Positions 1 to 6,319 of a stretch of DNA of 6,319 bases are shown piece by piece. The DNA is from Planctomycetaceae bacterium (GTDB lineage: Bacteria; Planctomycetota; Planctomycetia; Pirellulales; Pirellulaceae). The DNA lies in the NCBI GenBank assembly GCA_007124535.1, contig SLEY01000622.1:1-6319 (forward strand). The letters run 5' to 3'. The notes beneath the pieces are model-generated. The model made no database searches, was not told where the DNA came from, and was given only the letters and a program-made list of their open reading frames with translations. Position numbers and translations under genes: made by a program. The number at the start of each line of letters is the position of its first letter. The first letter of the stretch is position 1.

Positions 1-1939
1 CCACTTCGCGGAGCAAGTCGCCGACCGTTTCGATCCGTCGAACAACCTCCTCGGGCAGGGCCTGGCCGGTCTGCTGCTGGATTTCCAACCCCAGGTGGAG
101 CCATTCCATCGAGTCGATCCCCAAGTCGGCCTCGAGATGGGTTTCCGGCCCCAGGCGGACGTCGGAGAAGCGCGCGGCCAGCCAATCCCAGGTGCGACCG
201 ACGGCGGGCGACCCGAACCACTTCCGGACCTCTTCCGGCATGTCCTCGATCGGCATCGGCCCGGCCTGCGGTTCCGCCGCGTCGCCATGACGTTGGATGG
301 CTTCGTATCGCTGCTCCAGCAGGTGGCGGCGGAGCTTGCCCAACCGCGTGCGGTCCAGTGGTTGGCGGGTGACCTGGACATGCGCCACCCGGTGGTGCGA
401 TGGCAATTGGCGGGAAATCCGCGCCACCTCGGCCCGCAGTTCCGAAGCGACCTCCTCCCTGCCGGCGCCGCGAAACGGCCCCGATTCCGGCACGACCAAG
501 GCAACCAGCTTTTCTTCGTGAAGCAGGACGCCGGCTTCGGCAATCCGGTCCGAACCGGCCAGGGCTTGTTCCACGTCTTCGGGCCAGACATTTTCGCCGC
601 CGGGCATGACGATCAACGACGACGCGCGGCCCAGGACACGGAGGTACCCGTCGCGGTCCCGTTCGCCCAGGTCGCCGGTTCGGAAGTACCCGTCGGAGGT
701 GAAGGCGGCTTCGGTTTCTTCCGGCCGGTTCCAATAGCCGGAAAAGACGTTGGGGCCCTTCACCTGGATCTCGCCGTGCGCTTGCCCCTCGCGAGGCTCG
801 GCAATCCGCACGTCCACCCCGGCCACCGGGCGGCCGACCGTGCCGATGCGGGCACGGCCAGGTTCATTGAAGGCGACCACGGGCGAGGTCTCCGTGAGCC
901 CATAGCCGTTGGCGAAACGCCATCCCAGCCCTTCCAGCTTTCGTGCCATCGCCGGATCCAGGGGCGAACCGCCCGAAGTGACAATCTCCAACGCGGGCGC
1001 AAATTGCTCATGTAACTTGGCAAACAGCCGGTGCCCGATCCTCAGGCCGGTCCGGTATCGCAGACACGTGGACAAGGCCAGTGCCATGCGAAATGCCCCG
1101 GCAGCGATCCGGCCCCGCTCGGCAATGCGGCCTTCAATGGCCGGCAGAAGGGCGGAGTAGAGCCTCGGTACGCCCAATAAGGCCGTGGCACGAGCTTCCC
1201 GGAGCGTGCGAACGATCTGCGGTCCGCCCAACGATTCGGGCAGTAAGACCGGAATTCCGGTCGCCAGCGGCACCAACATGCCCACGGTGAAAGCGTAAAC
1301 GTGATGCAGCGGTAACGGCAGCAAGACACGGTCGTCCGCCTGGAGGAGGTTCAATTGGATCAGCGATTGGACATTGGAAGCCAGGTTGCGGTGGCGGAGC
1401 GGTACCCCTTTGGCGGCTCCCGAAGTGCCCGACGTGTAAAACAGGACCGCCATGTCGTCGATCTGGGCAGGGTGCGGCTCGGCCGGTTCGTCGGCCAGAA
1501 AGCGGCGCCAGCTGCGCGGTTCGTCCGCCGAGTCATCCAGCAGGACGATCTCCCGGGGGGAGTCGCCCTGCGAGGGCTCCAACTGCTGGCAAAGGTCCGA
1601 TGTGCTCAGAACCCAGGAAGCGTCGCTGTCGTGGAGTATCCGAGCGAGTTTCTCGGGCGGGATCTGAGCGTCGATCAAGACGGGAACGGCGCCGGCATGG
1701 ATGAGTGCAAAGCATGAGACCATCCATTCCGGGCGGTTCGGCGCCACCAGAGCGGCCCGCGACCCCGGTTCCAGCCCGGCCTTGTGCAAACCGGCGGCCA
1801 GCCGCCGGGAGGTGTCGGCCAAGCGGGCGAACGACCATTCCTCAAGTCCTTCCGTTTGCATGGCCCCCACGGCGGGCCGATCCCCGTGGCGGTCAAAGCT
1901 GGCGATGACATCGTTCAGGGTGGCAATTTCTGACGGCAT
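1..1939 (-). CDS. AMP-binding acyl ligase with C-terminal acyl carrier domain (partial, 3' end outside the window)
   Basis: This is an adenylate-forming enzyme of the fatty-acyl-CoA/ACP ligase superfamily, which activates a carboxylic acid with ATP and passes the acyl group to a thiol. Translating the minus strand from ATG at 1939 gives 646 codons with no stop before the window edge. Motifs seen are the ATP-binding loop YTSGTSGAAKG (168-178), GYGLTET (345-351), YFRTGDLG with Asp423, a GGENVWPEDVE hinge segment, and the C-terminal catalytic lysine in LGKLRR (Lys535). After a linker, a carrier-protein-like segment carries GIDSMEW, with Ser610 as the likely phosphopantetheine site, so the enzyme may load its own carrier. 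GGAGG lies 4 bases before the ATG, supporting this start. The acyl substrate cannot be read from the sequence. Related bacterial proteins sometimes continue into a PlsC-type acyltransferase; whether this one does lies outside the window. The ligase family is secure; fatty acid specificity is inferred. Confidence 0.93.
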   Translation of the reverse strand, partial: MPSEIATLNDVIASFDRHGDRPAVGAMQTEGLEEWSFARLADTSRRLAAGLHKAGLEPGSRAALVAPNRPEWMVSCFALIHAGAVPVLIDAQIPPEKLARILHDSDASWVLSTSDLCQQLEPSQGDSPREIVLLDDSADEPRSWRRFLADEPAEPHPAQIDDMAVLFYTSGTSGAAKGVPLRHRNLASNVQSLIQLNLLQADDRVLLPLPLHHVYAFTVGMLVPLATGIPVLLPESLGGPQIVRTLREARATALLGVPRLYSALLPAIEGRIAERGRIAAGAFRMALALSTCLRYRTGLRIGHRLFAKLHEQFAPALEIVTSGGSPLDPAMARKLEGLGWRFANGYGLTETSPVVAFNEPGRARIGTVGRPVAGVDVRIAEPREGQAHGEIQVKGPNVFSGYWNRPEETEAAFTSDGYFRTGDLGERDRDGYLRVLGRASSLIVMPGGENVWPEDVEQALAGSDRIAEAGVLLHEEKLVALVVPESGPFRGAGREEVASELRAEVARISRQLPSHHRVAHVQVTRQPLDRTRLGKLRRHLLEQRYEAIQRHGDAAEPQAGPMPIEDMPEEVRKWFGSPAVGRTWDWLAARFSDVRLGPETHLEADLGIDSMEWLHLGLEIQQQTGQALPEEVVRRIETVGDLLREV

Positions 1940-1943
1940 GGAA

Positions 1944-1948
1944 CCTCC
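1944..1948 (-). promoter_or_regulatory. Ribosome binding site of the acyl ligase gene
   Basis: The minus strand reads GTGGAGGTTCC directly before ATG at 1939, giving a GGAGG Shine-Dalgarno core 4 bases from the start. It fixes the ligase start and shows that the gene is translated independently of the kinase, which ends 307 bases upstream. Confidence 0.7.
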
Positions 1949-2020
1949 ACGGGGATAACGTTGCGATGTCTCGTCTTCCCAGCAAATGGCGTTCCCTCCC
2001 AGATGATGCCCTTAAACTCC

Positions 2021-2192
2021 GTAAGGCGACCCGCAGGAAATGATCTACCCGCAACGCCGCGCTCGGCGAGGGTCTCTGACCCCGCCGACCGAAGGTTTCC
2101 CGCGATAGGGGAGACCTTCGGTCGGCCGAGTGGCTCGGTCAGAGACCGGCCACATCGTTGCGCGGTAGATGATTTCCTGCGGGTTGCCTTAC
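2021..2192. repeat. 172-base imperfect palindrome, MITE-like intergenic element
   Basis: The outer arms GTAAGGC (2021-2027) and GCCTTAC (2186-2192) start a long pairing. Bases 2021-2049 pair with 2164-2192 with one G-T wobble and one mismatch. After a one-base shift, 2050-2055 pair with 2157-2162. Further in, GGTCTCTGAC (2071-2080) pairs with GTCAGAGACC (2138-2147). The centre is an 18-bp stem, 2084-2101 with 2109-2126, closed by a 7-base loop. No protein is encoded. The element fills most of the gap between the kinase stop and the ligase start. I see no clear target-site duplication. It may be a small non-autonomous mobile element or dispersed repeat. As RNA it would fold into a long hairpin that could separate the two transcription units, but neither strand shows a T tract typical of an intrinsic terminator. 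Confidence 0.85.
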
Positions 2193-2246
2193 TGCGACAT
2201 TCCGTCTCATGCTCCGCCAATCTGACTTTGGCTTCTCGAACCGCGC

Positions 2247-4406
2247 CTAACTGCACAAGTGCCGGATGGTCGCCACCAACTCCTTCGCGGGGGCATGTTT
2301 GCTGATGTATCCATCGGCTCCCGCTTCCACCATCGCGCGCCGCACGCCATCCTCCTCGTGCAGCGAGAGACCGACCACGACCGTTTCCTCCCAACGGCGT
2401 TTGATTTCTCGCGTGGCGTCGATGCCGTTCAGCCCGGGCATATCGACATCCATGATGACCGCGTCCGGGTGAAGCGCCTCGGCCTGGACGACGGCCTGCC
2501 AGCCGTGGGCGGCTTCGCCGACCACTTCCAGACCTTGCTCCCGGTCCAGGAGCCCGACCATCCCCTCACGTACCACTTGGTGATCGTCCACCACGAGCAG
2601 GCGGATCACCTCCGGCCGATCGCGCCGGACCTTTCTCCGCACTCTCGCTTTCGCCGACCGCTCCGACGGGCCCTTTCTGCTCTGCTTGGCTGGCACGGAC
2701 AAGCGGAAGCATGCCCCCCCGAGTGTGCTTTGTTCGATCTCCAGTCGGCCCCCGAGGGCCTCCAATCGCTCGCGAATATTGAACAAACCCAACCCCTCCG
2801 GCTTCTGTAAGCGGCACTCGACCGCTTTGGGGTGGAAACCCGCGCCTCCGTCCTCGACCTGCACCACGAATCCCTCCAGAAGGCTCGATAGCGTTACTTG
2901 CGCTTCCATCCTTCCCGAGTGCTTGACCACATTGAACAGCAATTCGCGTACCGCATCGAACAGAAACAGGCGCACGCACTCCGGTTCCGGAGGAATTGCC
3001 TTGTCGACGTTCAGCTCGACCACCAACCCGTGTTTCTCGCGGAACCACCCGACCAGCCAATCCAGTGTCTCGGCCAACGAGCCGTATTCCAGCACGGGAG
3101 GGCTTAGTTCCTGGGTCAGGTCCCGCGAGGTGCTCATGCAGTCGGCCACCAGTTCCTCGAGTTTATCGACGTGCTGCGCCAATTGACTCGGATCGGTTTC
3201 GACCAGCAGCGGCAAACGCAGCTTTGCGGCCAGCAGCAACTGCTGCAAGTCGTCGTGGAGCAATTTGGCGAGACGTCTCCGCTCCCGGTGCTCGGCGTCG
3301 GTCAATTTGGCGGCCAGTCCGCGCAGGTCCGCGGCACGGCGCTCCGCCACAGCCGTGCGCTCGGCAACCTGTTCCTCGAGCGTCTCGTTCAGCGTCGTCA
3401 GTTCCTCTTCCGCTTGCCGGTGCTGGTTGAAGAGGCGGACGTTTTCCAGGGCGATGGACGCCGTCGCGCTCAGCTGCCTTGCGAAAGTCATCTCGGCCTC
3501 GCTGAAAGGCCGCGGGCCGCTGTGGAAGTTGAAAAAGGCGGCGCCCAGGGGAGTCTCGCGGAGAAACAGCGGCACGACCAGCACGGCGCGAATGTTGTGC
3601 CTGCGCATGTGTTCCAAGTTCACGCGCTGATCGCCCCAGGCGTCTTCAATCGCGACCGGGTTCCGGCTTTGCATCGCCAGCAGGGCATGGCGGTCCTGTT
3701 CGTCGCTGATCGTGGCGCCGAGCAAATTGTCGGGAAACCCGCGGATACAATGGACCGTCCAGTGACTGGCCCGTCGCAACGAAACGGCCGCCGTTTCGCT
3801 GCCAAGCGCCTTGGACCCTTCGACCAGAAGTGCCTGGAGGATCGCGTCCTGATCCAGGGTCTCATGAACGGCGGCGTTGATCCGGTTCAATGCCGCGCTC
3901 AGTTCCTGTTGTCGGCGGACCGTCGCCTCGGCTCGCCGCCGGGCAGCCAACTCGTCGCGGATCTGGTACTGCCTCTGGCGCGATCCGACCACCGCCCGCA
4001 TGGTACTGACCAGGGCGGCGGTGGTGAGCGGGCGTTCCAGCAACCGCACTTGCGCGATGTTCTCAAAACGGCGCAGGGCATGCCAGCCGTCATGCTCCCG
4101 GCGGCTGCGCGAAGTCAGGATCAGCAACGGGAGGTCGGACCAGGAGGGCTGGTCGGCCAGGATGGCCGCGATCAGCTGCCGGGCTTGGTCGGAAAGCGCC
4201 TCTTCGGCCACCAAGGCCACGCCGGCCCCTTGCTCGATGCCGGCGCAGAACTGCGCCACGTCCTCGCAACCCACGGTGCAGAAATCGGCCGCGCCCAACA
4301 CCCGGGCGATTTCCGCCGCGTCACGCCCAAACGGAGCCAATACCAGCACCCGCTGCGCATCTCCGGGGGACCCGGGAACGGTCGCGGATCTTGCGCTACC
4401 GGACAT
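2247..4406 (-). CDS. Hybrid histidine kinase: pseudo-receiver, GAF, HisKA_3, HATPase, C-terminal receiver
   Basis: A 719-residue, probably cytoplasmic sensor kinase; no membrane segment or signal peptide is seen. Residues 18-140 resemble a receiver fold, but the phosphoacceptor site reads LVAEEAL (65-71) with no Asp, while Thr98 and an ERP at 124-126 keep the later receiver pattern. A GAF domain (about 168-325) may bind a ligand, followed by a probable coiled coil (328-372). The dimerisation helix carries LLHDDLQQLL with His384 as the likely phosphorylated residue, typical of HisKA_3 (NarX/DesK-type) kinases. The ATPase domain shows the N box with Asn492, DGGAGF with Asp519, and GLGLFNIRERL (538-548). 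A basic linker (577-600) leads to a complete receiver with Asp607/Asp608, phosphoacceptor Asp653, Ser681 and Lys703. There is no helix-turn-helix output. The gene starts 6 bases after the KaiC-like stop, so the two products probably act together. Signal and downstream target are unknown. Confidence 0.95.
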   Translation of the reverse strand: MSGSARSATVPGSPGDAQRVLVLAPFGRDAAEIARVLGAADFCTVGCEDVAQFCAGIEQGAGVALVAEEALSDQARQLIAAILADQPSWSDLPLLILTSRSRREHDGWHALRRFENIAQVRLLERPLTTAALVSTMRAVVGSRQRQYQIRDELAARRRAEATVRRQQELSAALNRINAAVHETLDQDAILQALLVEGSKALGSETAAVSLRRASHWTVHCIRGFPDNLLGATISDEQDRHALLAMQSRNPVAIEDAWGDQRVNLEHMRRHNIRAVLVVPLFLRETPLGAAFFNFHSGPRPFSEAEMTFARQLSATASIALENVRLFNQHRQAEEELTTLNETLEEQVAERTAVAERRAADLRGLAAKLTDAEHRERRRLAKLLHDDLQQLLLAAKLRLPLLVETDPSQLAQHVDKLEELVADCMSTSRDLTQELSPPVLEYGSLAETLDWLVGWFREKHGLVVELNVDKAIPPEPECVRLFLFDAVRELLFNVVKHSGRMEAQVTLSSLLEGFVVQVEDGGAGFHPKAVECRLQKPEGLGLFNIRERLEALGGRLEIEQSTLGGACFRLSVPAKQSRKGPSERSAKARVRRKVRRDRPEVIRLLVVDDHQVVREGMVGLLDREQGLEVVGEAAHGWQAVVQAEALHPDAVIMDVDMPGLNGIDATREIKRRWEETVVVGLSLHEEDGVRRAMVEAGADGYISKHAPAKELVATIRHLCS

Positions 4407-4412
4407 GAATGA

Positions 4413-5918
4413 TCATCCTTCCTCATGACGCTGGGCCACGCCCGTCAAGATTCCAGCATACTCCTGGAGATGCGAACCCAAGGAGATGCCTTGCGGGCCG
4501 AATTGCAAGGGGCGGAGCGTCTGCTCGTGCCTGCCGCAACGACGCTTGTACATCGATATCGCCTTGCGAAGCTCGCCGGCGTACTCGAAGATGTGGAACA
4601 GCAGCACCGAATCGGAGATGTAGCTCAGATCGAACGGGGTATGCCGCGGGCTACCGGGCAGACCGTGCTGCGACATCACCAACAACACGGTCACTCCCTG
4701 CTGGCTGAGGTAAGTGAGCAACTCGTGCAAGTGGAGCGTCAGGAGTCGCTCGTTGGGCATCGCGTGAACGTAGCCGATCAGACTATCGATGACCACCATG
4801 CGAATGCCCCGCTGGACGACCGCCCGATGCACGGCGTGGCTGAACTCGCCCGGGGTCAGTTCGGCCGGATCGACCTGTTGCAACTCGACCGTGCCGTTTT
4901 CGAACGGTTCCTGCAAATGCAGCCCCATTCCCCGGCTGCGTTCCAGTAAGGTCTGAGGGCGCTCGTCGAAGATGTACATGGCCGCCCGCTCGCCGCGCTG
5001 GGCGGCCGCCACCACATATTGAGTGGCCACGGTCGATTTGCCCGAGCCGGACGGCCCCAACAGCAGCGTGGCGGCACCCCGGTCGAGCCCGCCGCCAGCC
5101 AGTTCGTCCAGTTCCGGCACCCCGGAGCGAACGATTTCCGGCCGGAAGGGGGCGCGGTGTTCGGCAGCAATCAGTCGGGGATACACCTCGACCCCGCCGG
5201 TGCGAATCGCGAAGTCGTGGTAGCCGCTGGCGTACGTCTGCCGGCGCAACTTGTGCACCCGCAACCGGCGCCGATCGGCCCCGTACTCGCGGGCCAGTTG
5301 CTCCAACTCGACCATGCCGTGGACGAGCGACTTGACCCCCATCTCCGGCACGCGGCTGCTGCTGGTGAACAAAGCGGTGCAATGGCGCTCGATCAAGTAG
5401 TCCTTCAGGGCCAGCATCTGGTGGCGGAACCACCGCGCGTCGCCCGCCGCGATCCGGAGTTCCGAAAGCGAGTCGATCACCAGCCTTTCGGGGTTCACCT
5501 CGTCGATTACCGAAAGCAGGGCGTCAATCGTCTGCGGCAGTTCGACCTCGGCCGGGCGAAACACCGATTGGTTCACCCGCCCGCCGAGGCGCTCGCGCAC
5601 GTCGTGGTAATGGATGACCACGCCGTCAAGGGACCAACCGTGGGAGCGGGCCATCGCCCGGAGTTCCTCTTCCGTCTCGGACATGCTCAGGAATAACACC
5701 CGCTCGCCGCCCCGCGCCCCAGCCATGCAGAACTGCATCGCCAGGGTCGTTTTTCCGGAACCCGAATCGCCTCGTACCAAGCATGTCTGACCGACAGGGA
5801 ACCCACCTTCAAGAACGGCGTCCAGCCCTTCAATCTCTGTGGCAACTCGTTTTGGCTTGCTGACATTCAACTTTCTTTTGTCTCCGTCGTTTTCCGTTTC
5901 TTCAACGTGATCGTTCAT
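4413..5918 (-). CDS. KaiC-family protein with two RecA-like ATPase domains
   Basis: A 501-residue, probably cytoplasmic protein with tandem KaiC (RecA-like) domains, close to the length of cyanobacterial KaiC. Domain 1 (about 27-245) has Walker A GDSGSGKTT (50-58, Lys56) and Walker B RLVIDSL with Asp149. Domain 2 (about 262-485) has GPSGSGKST (288-296, Lys294) and MVVIDSL with Asp378. KaiC's paired catalytic glutamates correspond to Ser-Glu81 in domain 1 and Asp318-Glu319 in domain 2. Near the KaiC phosphorylation site the protein reads LSYISDS with Ser432-Tyr433, so the serine is kept but the threonine position is Tyr. Both ATPase sites look competent. A TTG at 5939 would add seven residues, but ATG at 5918 is preferred because GGAG lies 7 bases upstream. 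The downstream kinase is probably co-transcribed. No kaiA or kaiB is in the window, so this is best called KaiC-like; a role in circadian timing is not supported. Confidence 0.95.
   Translation of the reverse strand: MNDHVEETENDGDKRKLNVSKPKRVATEIEGLDAVLEGGFPVGQTCLVRGDSGSGKTTLAMQFCMAGARGGERVLFLSMSETEEELRAMARSHGWSLDGVVIHYHDVRERLGGRVNQSVFRPAEVELPQTIDALLSVIDEVNPERLVIDSLSELRIAAGDARWFRHQMLALKDYLIERHCTALFTSSSRVPEMGVKSLVHGMVELEQLAREYGADRRRLRVHKLRRQTYASGYHDFAIRTGGVEVYPRLIAAEHRAPFRPEIVRSGVPELDELAGGGLDRGAATLLLGPSGSGKSTVATQYVVAAAQRGERAAMYIFDERPQTLLERSRGMGLHLQEPFENGTVELQQVDPAELTPGEFSHAVHRAVVQRGIRMVVIDSLIGYVHAMPNERLLTLHLHELLTYLSQQGVTVLLVMSQHGLPGSPRHTPFDLSYISDSVLLFHIFEYAGELRKAISMYKRRCGRHEQTLRPLQFGPQGISLGSHLQEYAGILTGVAQRHEEG
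4416..4423 (-). promoter_or_regulatory. Ribosome binding site of the kinase gene, overlapping the KaiC-like 3' end
   Basis: The minus strand reads AGGAAGGA 9 bases before ATG at 4406, just before the KaiC-like stop TGA (4413-4415). This arrangement favours translational coupling of the two genes. Confidence 0.7.
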
Positions 5919-5925
5919 GGAACCA

Positions 5926-5929
5926 CTCC
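5926..5929 (-). promoter_or_regulatory. Ribosome binding site of the KaiC-like gene
   Basis: The minus strand carries GGAG 7 bases before ATG at 5918. The alternative TTG at 5939 has no comparable purine-rich motif at the right distance, so this site decides the start. Confidence 0.6.
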
Positions 5930-5986
5930 GGATCTCCAACGGGGTATCAACGGCCTCGGTCCGGTCAGCTCTCCGTGAGTCCCGTC

Positions 5987-6014
5987 ACCGTAGCACAATC
6001 CGATCCATGTACAA
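5987..6014 (-). promoter_or_regulatory. Weak candidate sigma70-type promoter for the KaiC-like/kinase pair
   Basis: On the minus strand TTGTAC (6009-6014) is followed after 16 bases by TACGGT (5987-5992), preceded by TG as in an extended -10 element. Each hexamer matches the consensus at only three of six positions. It is the best candidate I can see upstream of the KaiC-like gene, and would leave a 5' leader of about 60 bases. Confidence 0.22.
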
Positions 6015-6163
6015 TCCCCCGAAAATTGTGGTGATTTGTTCCCCGGACCGAGAAGGTTCCGTTTGTCCCCGCCGGCGGGTGGATCGCCGAGGTGGCTGGG
6101 TTGCACCCGGAGAGGGCCCGATTGGACGGGTTCCTCGAGTGCTTGTTTCGGGCTACGTGTTGG

Positions 6164-6186
6164 GGGCCATTTCTGTTCAATGGCCC
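6164..6186. repeat. Hairpin with 8-bp stem
   Basis: GGGCCATT (6164-6171) pairs with AATGGCCC (6179-6186) perfectly around a 7-base loop. No T tract follows on either strand, so a classical terminator is not supported. Its right arm overlaps the repeat copy at 6178-6203. Confidence 0.5.
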
Positions 6187-6203
6187 GCTTCAAGGGGTAA
6201 AAC
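6178..6203 (-). repeat. Inverted repeat copy A, 26 bases
   Basis: Read on the minus strand this segment begins GTTTTACCCCTTGAAGC and ends CATTG. It matches copy B at 6265-6290 at 23 of 26 positions in the opposite orientation. The two copies bound a 113-base segment. This could be a regulator binding site, the ends of a small element, or a dispersed intergenic repeat. Confidence 0.6.
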
Positions 6204-6229
6204 CTTCATTTGTGACCGTCCCCCTTGAA
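6189..6229. repeat. 9-bp perfect inverted repeat with 23-base spacer
   Basis: TTCAAGGGG (6189-6197) pairs exactly with CCCCTTGAA (6221-6229). The left arm lies inside repeat copy A. The right arm adds a third, partial occurrence of the same CCCTTnAA core, which is also found in copy B at 6272-6279. Confidence 0.45.
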
Positions 6230-6264
6230 CGCGTATTGACCGAAGTGGTTTGCGGTGAATCAGC

Positions 6265-6290
6265 GTTTTAGCCCTTTAAGCGGGCTATTG
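6265..6290 (+). repeat. Inverted repeat copy B, 26 bases, with internal hairpin
   Basis: This plus-strand segment begins GTTTTAGCCCTTTAAGC and ends TATTG, matching copy A except at three positions. It contains a 6-bp stem, TAGCCC (6269-6274) with GGGCTA (6282-6287), around a 7-base loop. The stem is fully paired here and weaker in copy A. Confidence 0.6.
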
Positions 6291-6319
6291 TTGGTAAATA
6301 CCCTCCCCGGCCGCTACCG

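Larger units (their letters stand above)
5919..6319. other. Intergenic region upstream of the KaiC-like gene
   Basis: About 400 bases without a convincing gene. It holds the candidate promoter, a 10-bp inverted repeat CTCGGTCCGG (5955-5964) with CCGGACCGAG (6043-6052) on either side of that promoter, and a cluster of hairpins and inverted repeats at 6164-6290. The part beyond about 6230 is less GC-rich than the genes. What lies past 6319 is unknown. Confidence 0.6.

Noticed and set aside
95..1015. 306-codon open frame on the plus strand
   Set aside because: It is antisense to the acyl ligase, whose frame carries all the family motifs. The plus-strand product is rich in Arg, Pro and Gly with no recognisable domain.
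2084..2126. Central stem of the palindrome as a rho-independent terminator
   Set aside because: The stem is strong, but no run of T follows on the minus strand, and it is embedded in a larger palindrome.
1915..2394. 159-codon minus-strand frame crossing the palindrome
   Set aside because: It overlaps the end of the kinase and the start of the ligase and reads through both palindrome arms. Its product resembles no family.
3171..4412. 413-codon open frame on the plus strand
   Set aside because: It is antisense to the kinase, which has clear GAF and kinase motifs. Long antisense frames are expected in GC-rich genes.
5919..5939. Upstream TTG start adding seven residues to the KaiC-like protein
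   Set aside because: The ATG at 5918 has a GGAG at good spacing and the TTG does not; the extra residues match nothing in the family.
5915..6193. 92-codon minus-strand frame ending in an ATGA overlap with the KaiC-like start
   Set aside because: The overlap is suggestive, but the frame begins with TTG inside a repeat copy, has a Pro/Gly-rich composition without domain features, and runs through the candidate promoter.
6265..6290. CRISPR-like repeat or intrinsic terminator
   Set aside because: There are only two copies in opposite orientation with no regular spacers, and the internal hairpin is not followed by a T tract on either strand.

Overview
The window holds three genes, all on the minus strand, read from high to low coordinates. 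First comes a two-domain KaiC-family ATPase (4413-5918). Six bases after its stop codon a 719-residue hybrid histidine kinase begins (2247-4406). After a 307-base gap holding a large palindrome comes an AMP-binding acyl ligase with a carrier-protein domain, which runs off the left edge (1-1939). The DNA is GC-rich. The combination of a KaiC-like ATPase with a phosphorelay kinase, a ligase-carrier fusion of this style and palindrome-rich spacers suggests a member of the Planctomycetota. That is an inference from general resemblance; no rRNA or taxonomic marker is present.

Layout from right to left. Bases 5919-6319 have no convincing gene. They contain an inverted pair of about 26-base repeats (6178-6203 and 6265-6290), further hairpins, a weak promoter candidate, and the ribosome binding site of the KaiC-like gene. 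The KaiC-like and kinase genes form a tight pair that is probably co-transcribed and translationally coupled. Bases 2021-2192 form an imperfect 172-base palindrome that looks like a small non-coding mobile or repetitive element. The ligase has its own strong ribosome binding site and may belong to a different transcription unit.

How the genes may work together. The KaiC-like protein has two intact ATP-binding cores, but its catalytic-glutamate and phosphorylation-site positions are altered. The kinase has an N-terminal receiver-like domain without the phosphoacceptor, a GAF sensor domain, a HisKA_3/HATPase core and a complete C-terminal receiver. The pair therefore looks like an ATPase-plus-phosphorelay signalling module in the manner of KaiC and its partner kinases. 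No kaiA or kaiB is visible, so a circadian role cannot be claimed. The ligase probably activates a fatty or other carboxylic acid and may load it on its own carrier domain. No sequence evidence links it functionally to the signalling pair.
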